A stretch of DNA of 10,641 nucleotides, from contig JAEZHX010000115.1 in NCBI GenBank assembly GCA_023436765.1, positions 1-10,641 on the forward strand, read 5' to 3'. Origin of the DNA: Bacillota bacterium (lineage in GTDB: Bacteria; Bacillota; Clostridia; Lachnospirales; Lachnospiraceae). Made by a program: the position numbers and the translations under genes. Shown in pieces: positions 1 through 8,300 of this stretch. The first letter of the stretch is position 1. Each line of letters begins with the position of its first letter. Below the pieces are notes generated by a model. The model did not search any database. It was not told where the DNA came from and saw only the letters and a program-made list of their open reading frames with translations.

Positions 1-11
1 AGGAAATCAAT

Positions 12-2099
12 ATGAATGTTTATACTTCAGAAAAGATTCGCAATGTTGTTTTGTTAGGCCACGGAAGCTGTGGCAAGACTACTTTGGTCGAAGCCATGGC
101 GTATACGACAGGTGTTACAAAGCGTCAAGGAAAAATTGAAGACGGAACCACAATCAGTGATTACGACAAAGAAGAGCAGAAAAGATTGTTCTCCATCAGT
201 ACAACAGTAGTGCCCATTATTTTTGAGGATACGAAGATAAACTTCCTGGATACTCCGGGTTACTTTGATTTTGTCGGCGAAGTGGAAGAAGCACTTCAGG
301 CAGCCGATGCAGCAGTCATCGTAATCTCTGCGAAAGCCGGAGTTGAAGTAGGAACGTTGAAGGCATGGGAATATTGCGAGAGGTTCCACCTGCCGAGAAT
401 TTTCTTTGTAACAGATATGGATGATGATAACGCAAGTTATCGTGAGGTAGTAGAGAAGTTAATTGAATTATATGGCAAGAAGATTGCTCCTTTCCACATT
501 CCGATCAGAGAGAACGAGAAGTTTGTAGGGTTTGTTAATGTAGTGAAGATGTCCGGCAGAAGATTTACTAATGCCAGTGAATATGTGGAATGTGATATTC
601 CGGATTATAGCAAGGAAAATCTTTCTAAGTTTAGGGAAATCCTGATTGAAGCAGTTGCTGAGACCAGCGAAGATTTCATGGAGAGATATTTTAACGGCGA
701 GGAATTCACTCAGGATGAGATCTCCCAGGCACTTAGAAATAATGTGATAGATGGTTCTGTTGTTCCGGTTATGATGGGTTCAGGTGTGAATGCACAGGGC
801 ACTACGATGCTGCTACAGGCAATCGAGAAGTATTTCCCCGATCCCACCAAGTCCAAAATTACCGGTAAGAATACGAAGACCGGTGAAGACTTTGTAGCTG
901 ATTTTGATGCGAAGAAACCCTTCTCTGCAAGAGTATTTAAGACGATTGCCGATCCTTTCATCGGTAAGTTCTCCTTATTTAAGGTGTGCTCCGGTGTCTT
1001 AAAGTCCGATATGGTTGTGTTCAATGTGGATAAGGATACAGAAGAAAAGGTAAACAGAATCTATGTATTAAGAGGTAAGGAGCAGAATGAAGTGACAGAG
1101 CTTCATGCCGGTGATATCGGTGCACTTGGTAAGCTGTCCGAAACCACCACCGGAGATACCCTGTCCACGAAGGCAGCTCCAATCTCTTATGAACGCTTTG
1201 CGGTGCCGAAGCCTTATACCTATCAGCGTTTCAAGACCAAGAATAAGGGCGATGACGATAAGGTTTCCCAGGCTCTTGCGAAGCTGATGGATGAGGATCT
1301 TACCTTAAAGATGGTAAATGATAAGGAGAACAGACAGACGCTTCTCTATGGTATCGGTGATCAACAACTGGATGTTACCGTCTGCAAGCTGCTCTCCAGA
1401 TATAAGGTAGAGATTGAAGTGATGAAGCCGAGAGTACCGTTCCGTGAGACCATCCGTAAGAAGGTCAGCGTACGCGGTAAGCATAAGAAACAGTCCGGCG
1501 GACACGGCCAGTATGGTGATGTACTGATTGAATTCGAGCCCTCCGGCGATATGGAGAAGCCTTATATCTTTGAGGAGAAGGTATTCGGTGGCTCCGTTCC
1601 GAGAAACTTCTTCCCAGCAGTTGAGAAGGGTATCGCCGAGTGCGTACTGAAGGGACCTGTTGCAGGGTATCCTGTTGTAGGACTGAAGGCTACGCTGGTC
1701 GATGGCTCCTATCATCCGGTTGATTCCTCCGAAATGGCATTCAAGACTGCTGCATCCCTAGCTTTCAAGCAGGGCTTTATGGAGGCTTCCCCGGTTCTTC
1801 TCGAGCCGATTGTATCCCTGAAGGTACTTGTTCCGGATCGTTTCACCGGTGATATCATGGGCGATTTAAATAAGCGTCGCGGCAGAGTTCTAGGCATGAA
1901 CCCGGTAGCAGGAGGGAAGCAGGAAATCGTTGCTGACATTCCTCTGTCCGAGCTATATGGTTACTCTACAGACCTTCGCTCCATGACCGGCGGTATCGGT
2001 GATTATTCCTATGAATTCTCCCGTTATGAGCAGGCTCCTTCCGATGTACAGCAGAAGGTAATCGAAGAGAACGCTAAGGAAGTAGAGGCTGAAAACTAA
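12..2099 (+). CDS. Elongation factor G paralog (EF-G2-like translational GTPase)
   Basis: A 695-residue translational GTPase, full length for the EF-G family, which moves tRNA and mRNA through the ribosome or, in paralogs, acts in recycling or less defined roles. The start ATG follows an AGGAAA site at the window edge. The G domain shows the P-loop GHGSCGKTT (16-24), a G3 motif DTPGY (80-84) and a G5-like GSG in the PVMMGSG segment. Domain IV has the family signature QSGGHGQYGDV, and the C-terminus ends in the usual YEFSRYEQAP style. Several nucleotide-site motifs deviate. The G3 histidine of canonical EF-G (DTPGH) is tyrosine, the G4 NKMD is TDMD (134-137), and the switch I RGITI-like stretch is RLFSIS. 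These suggest a paralog rather than the main EF-G, so I give no fusA symbol. The reading frame is intact. It is probably transcribed separately from the next gene. Family is certain; cellular role is not. Confidence 0.93.
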   Translation: MNVYTSEKIRNVVLLGHGSCGKTTLVEAMAYTTGVTKRQGKIEDGTTISDYDKEEQKRLFSISTTVVPIIFEDTKINFLDTPGYFDFVGEVEEALQAADAAVIVISAKAGVEVGTLKAWEYCERFHLPRIFFVTDMDDDNASYREVVEKLIELYGKKIAPFHIPIRENEKFVGFVNVVKMSGRRFTNASEYVECDIPDYSKENLSKFREILIEAVAETSEDFMERYFNGEEFTQDEISQALRNNVIDGSVVPVMMGSGVNAQGTTMLLQAIEKYFPDPTKSKITGKNTKTGEDFVADFDAKKPFSARVFKTIADPFIGKFSLFKVCSGVLKSDMVVFNVDKDTEEKVNRIYVLRGKEQNEVTELHAGDIGALGKLSETTTGDTLSTKAAPISYERFAVPKPYTYQRFKTKNKGDDDKVSQALAKLMDEDLTLKMVNDKENRQTLLYGIGDQQLDVTVCKLLSRYKVEIEVMKPRVPFRETIRKKVSVRGKHKKQSGGHGQYGDVLIEFEPSGDMEKPYIFEEKVFGGSVPRNFFPAVEKGIAECVLKGPVAGYPVVGLKATLVDGSYHPVDSSEMAFKTAASLAFKQGFMEASPVLLEPIVSLKVLVPDRFTGDIMGDLNKRRGRVLGMNPVAGGKQEIVADIPLSELYGYSTDLRSMTGGIGDYSYEFSRYEQAPSDVQQKVIEENAKEVEAEN

Positions 2100-2129
2100 T
2101 AAATGCCATTAGCATAATTAATAATTGGG

Positions 2130-2153
2130 CTGATTGATTTTCAATCGGGTTTC
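2130..2153 (+). terminator. Probable weak intrinsic terminator after the EF-G paralog
   Basis: CTGATTG (2130-2136) pairs with CAATCGG (2142-2148) around an ATTTT loop, giving seven pairs including one T-G wobble. A short GTTTC run follows, with further T-rich sequence at 2155-2168. The position 30 bases after the stop codon fits a terminator. The U tract is short and interrupted, so termination may be partial. Confidence 0.4.
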
Positions 2154-2189
2154 TGTTATTATATTTTTGGTAATAATTATAACAAATTT

Positions 2190-2216
2190 TTGACACCGAT
2201 GTCACAAAACTATAAC
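2190..2216 (+). promoter_or_regulatory. Possible promoter and overlapping dyad upstream of the permease
   Basis: A perfect -35-like TTGACA lies at 2190-2195 and a -10-like TATAAC at 2211-2216. The spacer is 15 bases, shorter than the preferred 17, so the promoter call is tentative. A 14-base dyad, TGACA-CCGA-TGTCA (2191-2204), overlaps the -35 box. That is where an operator for a repressor would be expected. No known box such as the PurR PurBox was recognised. Confidence 0.35.
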
Positions 2217-2259
2217 GCTCCTAGATATTATCTGGCATAGGTCAGAATGTTTAGGAGCG
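2216..2259 (+). promoter_or_regulatory. Structured two-stage hairpin in the permease leader, class unknown
   Basis: CGCTCCTA (2216-2223) pairs perfectly with TAGGAGCG (2252-2259). Inside it TCTGGC (2231-2236) pairs with GTCAGA (2241-2246) with one G-T wobble around an ATAG loop. This leaves a 7 by 5 internal loop. A short T run follows at 2263-2267. The element could be an attenuator, a small riboswitch-like leader or a weak terminator. It lacks the conserved TTTCTAC core of purine riboswitches, so I do not assign a class. If the promoter proposed at 2190-2216 is real, transcription would start inside the first arm, so an upstream promoter would be needed for the RNA to fold as drawn. Confidence 0.4.
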
Positions 2260-2336
2260 AAGATTTTTGCTTTAAAATACAAGGAGCATAAGGATTTGAA
2301 AGCACCTGAGAAGGTGTTTTTAGATAAAAAAATAAC

Positions 2337-2344
2337 AAAGGAGA
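2337..2344 (+). promoter_or_regulatory. Ribosome binding site deciding the permease start
   Basis: AAAGGAGA ends eight bases before the ATG at 2353. It supports that ATG over an in-frame TTG at 2296, which has its own AAGGAG at 2281-2286. The family's usual N-terminus also begins near the ATG. Confidence 0.7.
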
Positions 2345-2352
2345 AAGTATTT

Positions 2353-3804
2353 ATGGAAAAATTCTTTAAGCTTAAACAAAATGGCACTACAATTCCCAGA
2401 GAAATAATTGCAGGCGCTACTACTTTCTTTGCAATGGCTTACATCATTTTTGTCAATCCGGATGTCTTATCAAAGACAGGTATGCCTTTCCAGGCAGTAT
2501 TCCTAGCAACGATCTTCGCAGCAGTAGCAGGTACCCTCGTCATGGGCTTATTTGCAAACGTACCTTATGCACAGGCGCCCGGTATGGGACTCAATGCATT
2601 CTTCACCTATACGGTATGCTTCGGTCTCGGTTTCTCCTGGAAACAAGCTTTGGCCATGGTATTCCTGTGTGGTATCATTAACATCATTATTACCGTTACC
2701 AAGATCCGTAAGCTGATCATCAAGGCAATCCCTGCAAGCCTTCAGCATGCTATCGGCGGCGGTATCGGTGTGTTTATTGCTTATATTGGATTAAAGAACG
2801 CTGGACTGATTCAGTTCATCGTAGATCCCGGTAAATATTTTCCGTCAGTTCCCAGCTCCTCCGGTTTTCTTAATGTAGCTCAGGATGGCATCATAGCCAA
2901 TTCCGCAGCAGTTCCCGAGGTAGTGAAGTTCAATACAGCACCTGTTCTGTTAGCTTTGATTGGTATCGCACTTACCTTAATACTTCTGGTTAGGAAGGTT
3001 AAGGGTGCAATCTTCATCAGTATTATTGCAACGACAATCATTGGTATTCCTATGGGCGTTACCGACCTTTCCGGCTTTGGCTTAGCTTCCGGAATCGGCG
3101 ATTCCTTCAAGGATTTAGGAACCACCTTTGGCGCTGCCTTTGGTAAAGATGGTTTATTATCCTTATTTAAGGATGCATCCCAGATCCCTCTGGTTCTGAT
3201 GACAATCTTTGCATTCAGCTTATCTGATACCTTCGATACCATCGGAACCTTTATCGGTACCGGCAGACGTACCGGTATCTTTGATGAAGCTGATGAGAAA
3301 GCTCTGGAAGAGGGTAAAGGCTTCAAATCCAAGATGGACAAGGCTTTATTCTCTGACTCTATCGCAACCAGCGTTGGCGCTATCTTCGGAACCTCCAACA
3401 CTACTACATACGTTGAAAGTGCTGCAGGTATTGAAGCAGGTGGACGTACAGGATTAACCTCCGTAGTTACCGCAGTTCTGTTCCTGGCATGTATCTTCCT
3501 CTCCCCGATCGTTGGTATCGTACCGACTCAGGCTACCGCTGCAGCACTCGTTGCTGTTGGTATCATGATGCTGGCATCCTTCAAGGATATTAACTGGACA
3601 GAGTTAGAGGATGCGATCCCTGCATTCTTCGCCGGTATTTTCATGGCATTTGCTTACAGCATCTCCACCGGTATCGCTTTCAGCTTCGTATTCTTCTGTA
3701 TCGTTAAATTAGTGAAGGGTAAGGCTAAGGAGATCAGTCCTGTATTATGGGTCGCTACTCTCTTATTTATATTTAACTATGTAATTCTTGCTACTGTAAT
3801 CTAA
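2353..3804 (+). CDS. NCS2-family purine/nucleobase permease (AzgA/PbuG-like)
   Basis: A 483-residue polytopic membrane protein that probably imports a purine base such as hypoxanthine, guanine or adenine with protons across the cytoplasmic membrane. The N-terminus (MEKFFKLKQNGTT) followed by the first membrane helix is typical of the AzgA-like branch. Visible family motifs are APGMGLNAFF (75-84), the SDTFDTIGTFIGTGRR segment with F294-D295-T296, and TYVESAAG with E355, the acidic residue expected at the substrate site, followed by GGRTGLT. The protein is strongly hydrophobic throughout, consistent with 12 to 14 helices. Length is normal for the branch. I chose ATG 2353 because of its ribosome binding site and the family N-terminus. 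The TTG at 2296 would add 19 charged residues with no family counterpart. A strong terminator follows, so the gene is the end of its unit. Exact substrate cannot be read from sequence; purine is likeliest. Confidence 0.92.
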   Translation: MEKFFKLKQNGTTIPREIIAGATTFFAMAYIIFVNPDVLSKTGMPFQAVFLATIFAAVAGTLVMGLFANVPYAQAPGMGLNAFFTYTVCFGLGFSWKQALAMVFLCGIINIIITVTKIRKLIIKAIPASLQHAIGGGIGVFIAYIGLKNAGLIQFIVDPGKYFPSVPSSSGFLNVAQDGIIANSAAVPEVVKFNTAPVLLALIGIALTLILLVRKVKGAIFISIIATTIIGIPMGVTDLSGFGLASGIGDSFKDLGTTFGAAFGKDGLLSLFKDASQIPLVLMTIFAFSLSDTFDTIGTFIGTGRRTGIFDEADEKALEEGKGFKSKMDKALFSDSIATSVGAIFGTSNTTTYVESAAGIEAGGRTGLTSVVTAVLFLACIFLSPIVGIVPTQATAAALVAVGIMMLASFKDINWTELEDAIPAFFAGIFMAFAYSISTGIAFSFVFFCIVKLVKGKAKEISPVLWVATLLFIFNYVILATVI

Positions 3805-3833
3805 GGTACTATATAAGCTATAATCAATGAATT

Positions 3834-3890
3834 AAATCCTTTTTAATGCAGTTGCACTTCGGTGTAATCGCATTAAGAAGGATTTTTTTT
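3834..3890 (+). terminator. Strong intrinsic terminator after the permease
   Basis: A 16-base arm, AAATCCTTTTTAATGC (3834-3849), pairs with 3870-3885 with a single T-G wobble. The loop contains a second six-pair hairpin, TTGCAC/GTGTAA, capped by a TTCG tetraloop. The 3' arm runs into a T tract to 3890. This is among the clearest signals in the window and separates the permease unit from the downstream signalling locus. Confidence 0.95.
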
Positions 3891-4091
3891 CATAGAATTA
3901 TCCTCATAGAAGATATACGGAAGTTCCATTTTGTCGATAGCAAGAAATTTTGTACGTTTACAATATTGCTAATGAATAAATGCTGATTTTATTGCATAAT
4001 ATGCCAATTTATGATAATATTGGAATAAAATAGTTTTTATAGATAAAATTTAGATAATTATTGTTTTATCTGTTTGAAAGGTTTGGCCGGT
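3891..4091 (+). promoter_or_regulatory. AT-rich leader of the signalling locus with a possible promoter
   Basis: These 200 bases hold no credible gene and are very AT-rich. A TTGCAT at 3992-3997 lies 17 bases before TAATAT at 4015-4020, and TTTACA at 3957-3962 is another possible -35 box. Neither pair is strong. AGATAAAA (4041-4048) is an exact inverted copy of TTTTATCT (4064-4071), separated by 15 bases and ending five bases before the GAAAGG ribosome binding site. It could be a leader hairpin or an operator. The position after a strong terminator implies that a promoter lies here. Confidence 0.45.
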
Positions 4092-5225
4092 ATGAAAAAT
4101 TCCTCTGACATGAACAGAACGATCGATATTAGCAGTTCATACTCTGCACCCACCAGAAAAGAGTGGATCCTTATCTCTGAAACAGATATGACGCCTGGTG
4201 AAGTTACTGATTATTTTTTTAAAGACTTTAAAATAAGAAAATTCAATGAACTGCTTACTAAATTTTATAAAGAATCGGATTTGAAGCAACGACTGACCAA
4301 CAAATTCAGCGAATTCGATCCCGATATCAAATATGACAGCCTAAGAAAGAAAATCTCTAATTGGCTTTTGGGACAGAACGAGCCAACCGAACGGGAGGAC
4401 TATATAAAAATCTGTTTTGCCCTGGGCTTTGATGAAGCCTCTTCTCAGGCTTTTCTGAGATATTCCAGTGATGGTGGATTTCATTTGCGTGATCCGAGGG
4501 AGATTATTTACCTCTATTGTCTGAGAAGCAAGAAGGATTTTTTTCAGGCGCAAAGCCTCATATCTCAGCTCATCCGGGATAAATACGGTGACAGTCTGAA
4601 TAATTGTGACTCTGCTTATACAAAGTCAATATCCGATACTTTTTTTGATATTCATGATGATGAAGCGTTTTTGAACTTTTTTGAGGCGAATTATCAGCGT
4701 ATGGGAGTACTGCATAACACCGCATATAAATACTTTACGCAGTTTTTTAACGAGCTTGTAATACCCAGTACCCCATTATATACCGAAGCAGAAGAGGAAT
4801 ATTCCGTCGAGCAGGTGGTCGATACTTATCTGCGTATGAATTTGCCCTTCGAGCGTAATACTTCGAAATATGATGCTGTCAAAAAAGCGATCCGTATCTA
4901 CTGGCCGAATATAACCGTAGTGATGAATATCCGAAACCGCAAGACCGATGTAAGCAGGAAAATTCTACTTCTACTCTATATAGTAACGGAAGGTATTTCT
5001 GATGCAATCGAAGCCATTGATCCTATGTCCGGCCTCGAAGATAATTACTACGAAAGACTTGAGGAGCATGTCTGGAAAATTGACCTCATGCTAAGTGAAT
5101 GCGGTATGTCGCAGCTTGACCCACGAAATCCCTTTGATTGGCTTATTATATACAGTCTAAAAGCAGGTGCTGAGGATAAATATATGAGTGAAAGACTTAG
5201 CGAAGTTCTAAAGGTTTTGTTTTAA
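4092..5225 (+). CDS. Cytoplasmic protein with HTH-like N-terminal region, associated with kinases
   Basis: A 377-residue protein with no signal peptide or membrane segment. I do not recognise a named family. Residues about 80-124, with LRKKISNWLLGQNEP followed by IKICFALGFDEASSQAFLRY, have the look of an XRE-type helix-turn-helix: a helix, a short turn, an SxWLxGxxxP segment, and a following helix with an IxxALGF pattern. The rest (about 125-377) is predicted mostly helical, with the conserved-looking elements FHLRDPREIIYLYCLR, FERNTSKYDAVKKAIR and, near the end, DPRNPFDWLIIYSLKAG. I chose ATG 4092 because GAAAGG (4076-4081) is suitably spaced from it. An in-frame TTG at 4074 has no such site. 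The gene heads the kinase locus and lies 90 bases before the kinase-NTPase gene with no terminator between. It may be a regulator or a partner/substrate of the kinases. The HTH reading is from pattern only and DNA binding is inferred. Confidence 0.85.
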   Translation: MKNSSDMNRTIDISSSYSAPTRKEWILISETDMTPGEVTDYFFKDFKIRKFNELLTKFYKESDLKQRLTNKFSEFDPDIKYDSLRKKISNWLLGQNEPTEREDYIKICFALGFDEASSQAFLRYSSDGGFHLRDPREIIYLYCLRSKKDFFQAQSLISQLIRDKYGDSLNNCDSAYTKSISDTFFDIHDDEAFLNFFEANYQRMGVLHNTAYKYFTQFFNELVIPSTPLYTEAEEEYSVEQVVDTYLRMNLPFERNTSKYDAVKKAIRIYWPNITVVMNIRNRKTDVSRKILLLLYIVTEGISDAIEAIDPMSGLEDNYYERLEEHVWKIDLMLSECGMSQLDPRNPFDWLIIYSLKAGAEDKYMSERLSEVLKVLF

Positions 5226-5245
5226 AATTCAAAATAAGTACAGCT

Positions 5246-5286
5246 GCATTGGAGCATTGGTATTTTCTATCGATTGACAAACGATA
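5246..5286 (+). repeat. Short tandem and inverted repeats before the kinase-NTPase gene
   Basis: GCATTGG occurs twice (5246-5252 and 5254-5260) with a period of eight bases. Just after, TATCG (5268-5272) is mirrored by CGATA (5282-5286). They lie in the 90-base gap between the HTH-like gene and the kinase gene. They could be a regulatory site, but such short repeats can arise by chance. Confidence 0.3.
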
Positions 5287-5298
5287 AGACTATTATGT

Positions 5299-5305
5299 GA
5301 GGGGA
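5299..5305 (+). promoter_or_regulatory. Ribosome binding site for a TTG start
   Basis: GAGGGGA lies ten bases before the TTG at 5316. The nearby ATG at 5320 is in another frame and closes after 11 codons. The next in-frame ATG would remove the kinase glycine-rich loop, so the TTG is the best start. Confidence 0.65.
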
Positions 5306-5315
5306 AGTATTTCGA

Positions 5316-8300
5316 TTGGATGATAGAACACCTCTTGAAAACGGAAGCTGTTTGATCTTGAATAATACAGAATACACGATCAAAGAATTAGTCGGCAAAG
5401 GGTGCAGCACAATAGCGTACAGAGCAGAATATCTCGATGAAGTGATACCCGACTGCGTTCATTCTGTGATTATCAAAGAATTTTTCCCTTATCATAAGAA
5501 TAATTACATTTACCGCGATGATAATGGATGTATCGTGTTCAATGAATTTGCTGAAGAGTATTTTTATTCCCAGCTGGCTAATTTTAATTACGGCAACAGC
5601 TTTCACATCAGCCTTCAGGATGAGCATGCTGACAAAACAGCGGTAAACATCAATTCATACAAGGCGAATAATACCGTTTATACGCTTGTCTCCTGTCATA
5701 ACGGTGAAACTCTGGGTGAATTGATAAAACAAAATTACTATCATAATCTGACGGATATTACGGAATGTATCTTAAACATTCTTGATGCACTGGATGATTT
5801 TCATCACAACAATTTTTTGCATATGGATTTGAGCCCGGATAATATTCTGCTTCTTCCTCTCGATAAAGGGAGAAAAGAATCCGTCAGGCGTGTTTTTTTG
5901 ATCGACTATAACAATGTTGTAAGGAAGTCTGATTTTCTTGAAAGCAACAGTGTTGCAGTAAGCTATAAAGAGCTTTATTCATCGCCCGAGCAAAAAATAA
6001 GAGATTATAAAAATATATCCTTCAGCAGTGATCTATACTCTGTTTGTGTGATTTTTTATGAGCTGCTGATCGGGAATAAACCGGATACAATGAGTATTAC
6101 ACGAAATAACAGATATTTTCCAGGCGAGAACGCCGGAGTATTCAAGAATATTCCGATCACCGCACGGCTTCAGGCGAAACATATCTTAGCAAAAGGGCTA
6201 AAACTGTCTCCCTCACAACGGTATCAGTCTGTATCTGAGCTGAAAGCGGATCTTTCAGAACTTCTTGATCGGATAAATCTCCTGGGGATAACACACTCTT
6301 CCTTGTGGGAGGCTAGTTGTGAAGCATATCAATCGGCAATAGATGCATCCAATTATCCCTGTTCCGATAAAGTTATTCTGCATCAAAATATATCGGTGTC
6401 AGGAAATGTGGTTGACAGTGCTGCGGTTCTTCCTGCCTATCTTCTGAAAAAAAACATCAAGCACTGTATTTTATGTGGCGAAAAGGGCATGGGTAAAACG
6501 ACGGCTCTTTATCAAATGTGGAAATCCTCCGTTGACGAATATAATCCGAGAGCTTTTGTGTGTTTTTACATAGCTTTCGATGATTATGATGAAAATGTTC
6601 ATGAATTTATCAAATCCAAAATACTTCGTTCCATGAAATACGACAGAAGCCGCACGGATTATGATACGGCTCTTATATGTCTTGAAGAAATACTCGATCA
6701 GTGTCCTTCCCTGACACTCCTTCTTGATCTTCCGGACTCCTCAGCTATTAAATATAATAAATTATATGACGAGATATCCCGTCTGCTCCGATACAACGGG
6801 GTTCAGATCATTATTGCCTCACGCAGGGGCATTCCGGCATTCGAAATCACTCATGCCGAAATGCTCCCGCTTAAGGAGTCTGAAGTGCGAAAATATCTTA
6901 CCGGCAAGAACCTCGCTAATGACCGAAGCCTGCCGGCTATTTTAATGAATCCGCAAATGCTTTCCTTTTTTGGGTCAATCGGTGCGCCCGATGTTGAAAT
7001 GACAGAAAAATCAATTCTGTCGGCTTATTTTTATCATATCACCCATTCTGACAGTGAATTCTCAGTTGGGCGAAACGACAGAGCTGCCGCCGATTATACC
7101 TTAGCGGTACTACTTCCGAAAATTGCACACACCATAAAAAGCAAGGGCTTTCTTACAATGAACGAAATATTTTCTCTCGTTAGTAAAAGCTATTCTCAGC
7201 TTGACTCCAAATGGTTTACTCGTGCTTTTCCTGATTATACGGATAAAGCATTTCTGATAAAAGGTGCGATTGATACGGATCACAAATTCTTTGAATACCT
7301 GATCAACTATATAGCAGTTAAAAAGCTCGCATTGATATCGCCGGATATGAACGGCAACTATCGTTTTACCAGTGATGAGGCAAGAGAGTATTTTAACCTC
7401 GAATATATTAATAAGAGGCCATTATTTATACTATCGAACTTTCGGACCGATTATCTTCATAGATCAGCGATCGTCTTTGCAGCAGTATGCATTATTTTTA
7501 TTGGTATTACTATTTTTAACGGATATAATAAAGCTTCCGTCTTTCCTTCCACACAGATGGAAAAAAATCTGGTGAAAGCTGCTCTTAACAGGATGGTCTA
7601 TACTACTACCGTGCTGGATGGGCAGCTGGAGTTTGAAAATAAAGCATTGAATGCAATTCTTGACTCATTTGATGACAGTACGGAGGATTATATAACCTAT
7701 TCCGAGTGGGTGGAAAAAAGCGGCGCAGATTTTGGCGCTCATTCTGTATCACTCTTCTCGGACCAGGATAACCAGAAGCTTATCGAGAGCCTGAATATTC
7801 CGGATAATACAATAGCTCTGGACAATCTGGAATATCTATATTCGCAGTCAGTCAGGAACAAAGAAGAGTATAAAAGACTTTTTGCGTCGCTTGATGATTA
7901 TCTTTCTGTGGAAAGTGGACATACCTATAAAGAGAAGAAAGCAGCCGTTGACTATCTTGTAGATTATCTTAATAACGACATCGCGACAGTCTATTACAAG
8001 CTTCAGCAGCTTTTATATCCTATTCCTAAGGATGCAAAGGATTACATAATACACAACTATCTTCCCTACTCGGCCTCCTTCAGCAGCCTTTTTATATCAC
8101 AAAGCATGGGTGAAACGGATTTTGATGAAAAGCTTTTCATCTGCGATGAGATTCGAACCGGCATAATATACAATCTGAAAGGGATCGGCTTTAACATTGA
8201 ATCAACGAAATTATCAGGACCGGCACCGACGCAGGCTGTAGTGCTTACTCCAACTCCGGCCGCAGAGCTTACCCGGGCCGATCGTGAGAAAGCGGTGATT

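Noticed and set aside
2205..2290. Purine riboswitch upstream of the nucleobase permease
   Set aside because: The stretch has TATAA and a stem-loop, but the conserved ATATGG and TTTCTAC elements and the three-way junction are missing.
2880..3401. A 173-codon ORF on the minus strand
   Set aside because: It is the shadow of the permease gene, whose membrane helices and family motifs occupy the same bases.
5274..5296. Promoter TTGACA with TATTAT before the kinase-NTPase gene
   Set aside because: The spacer is only 11 bases, too short for a sigma-70-type promoter.
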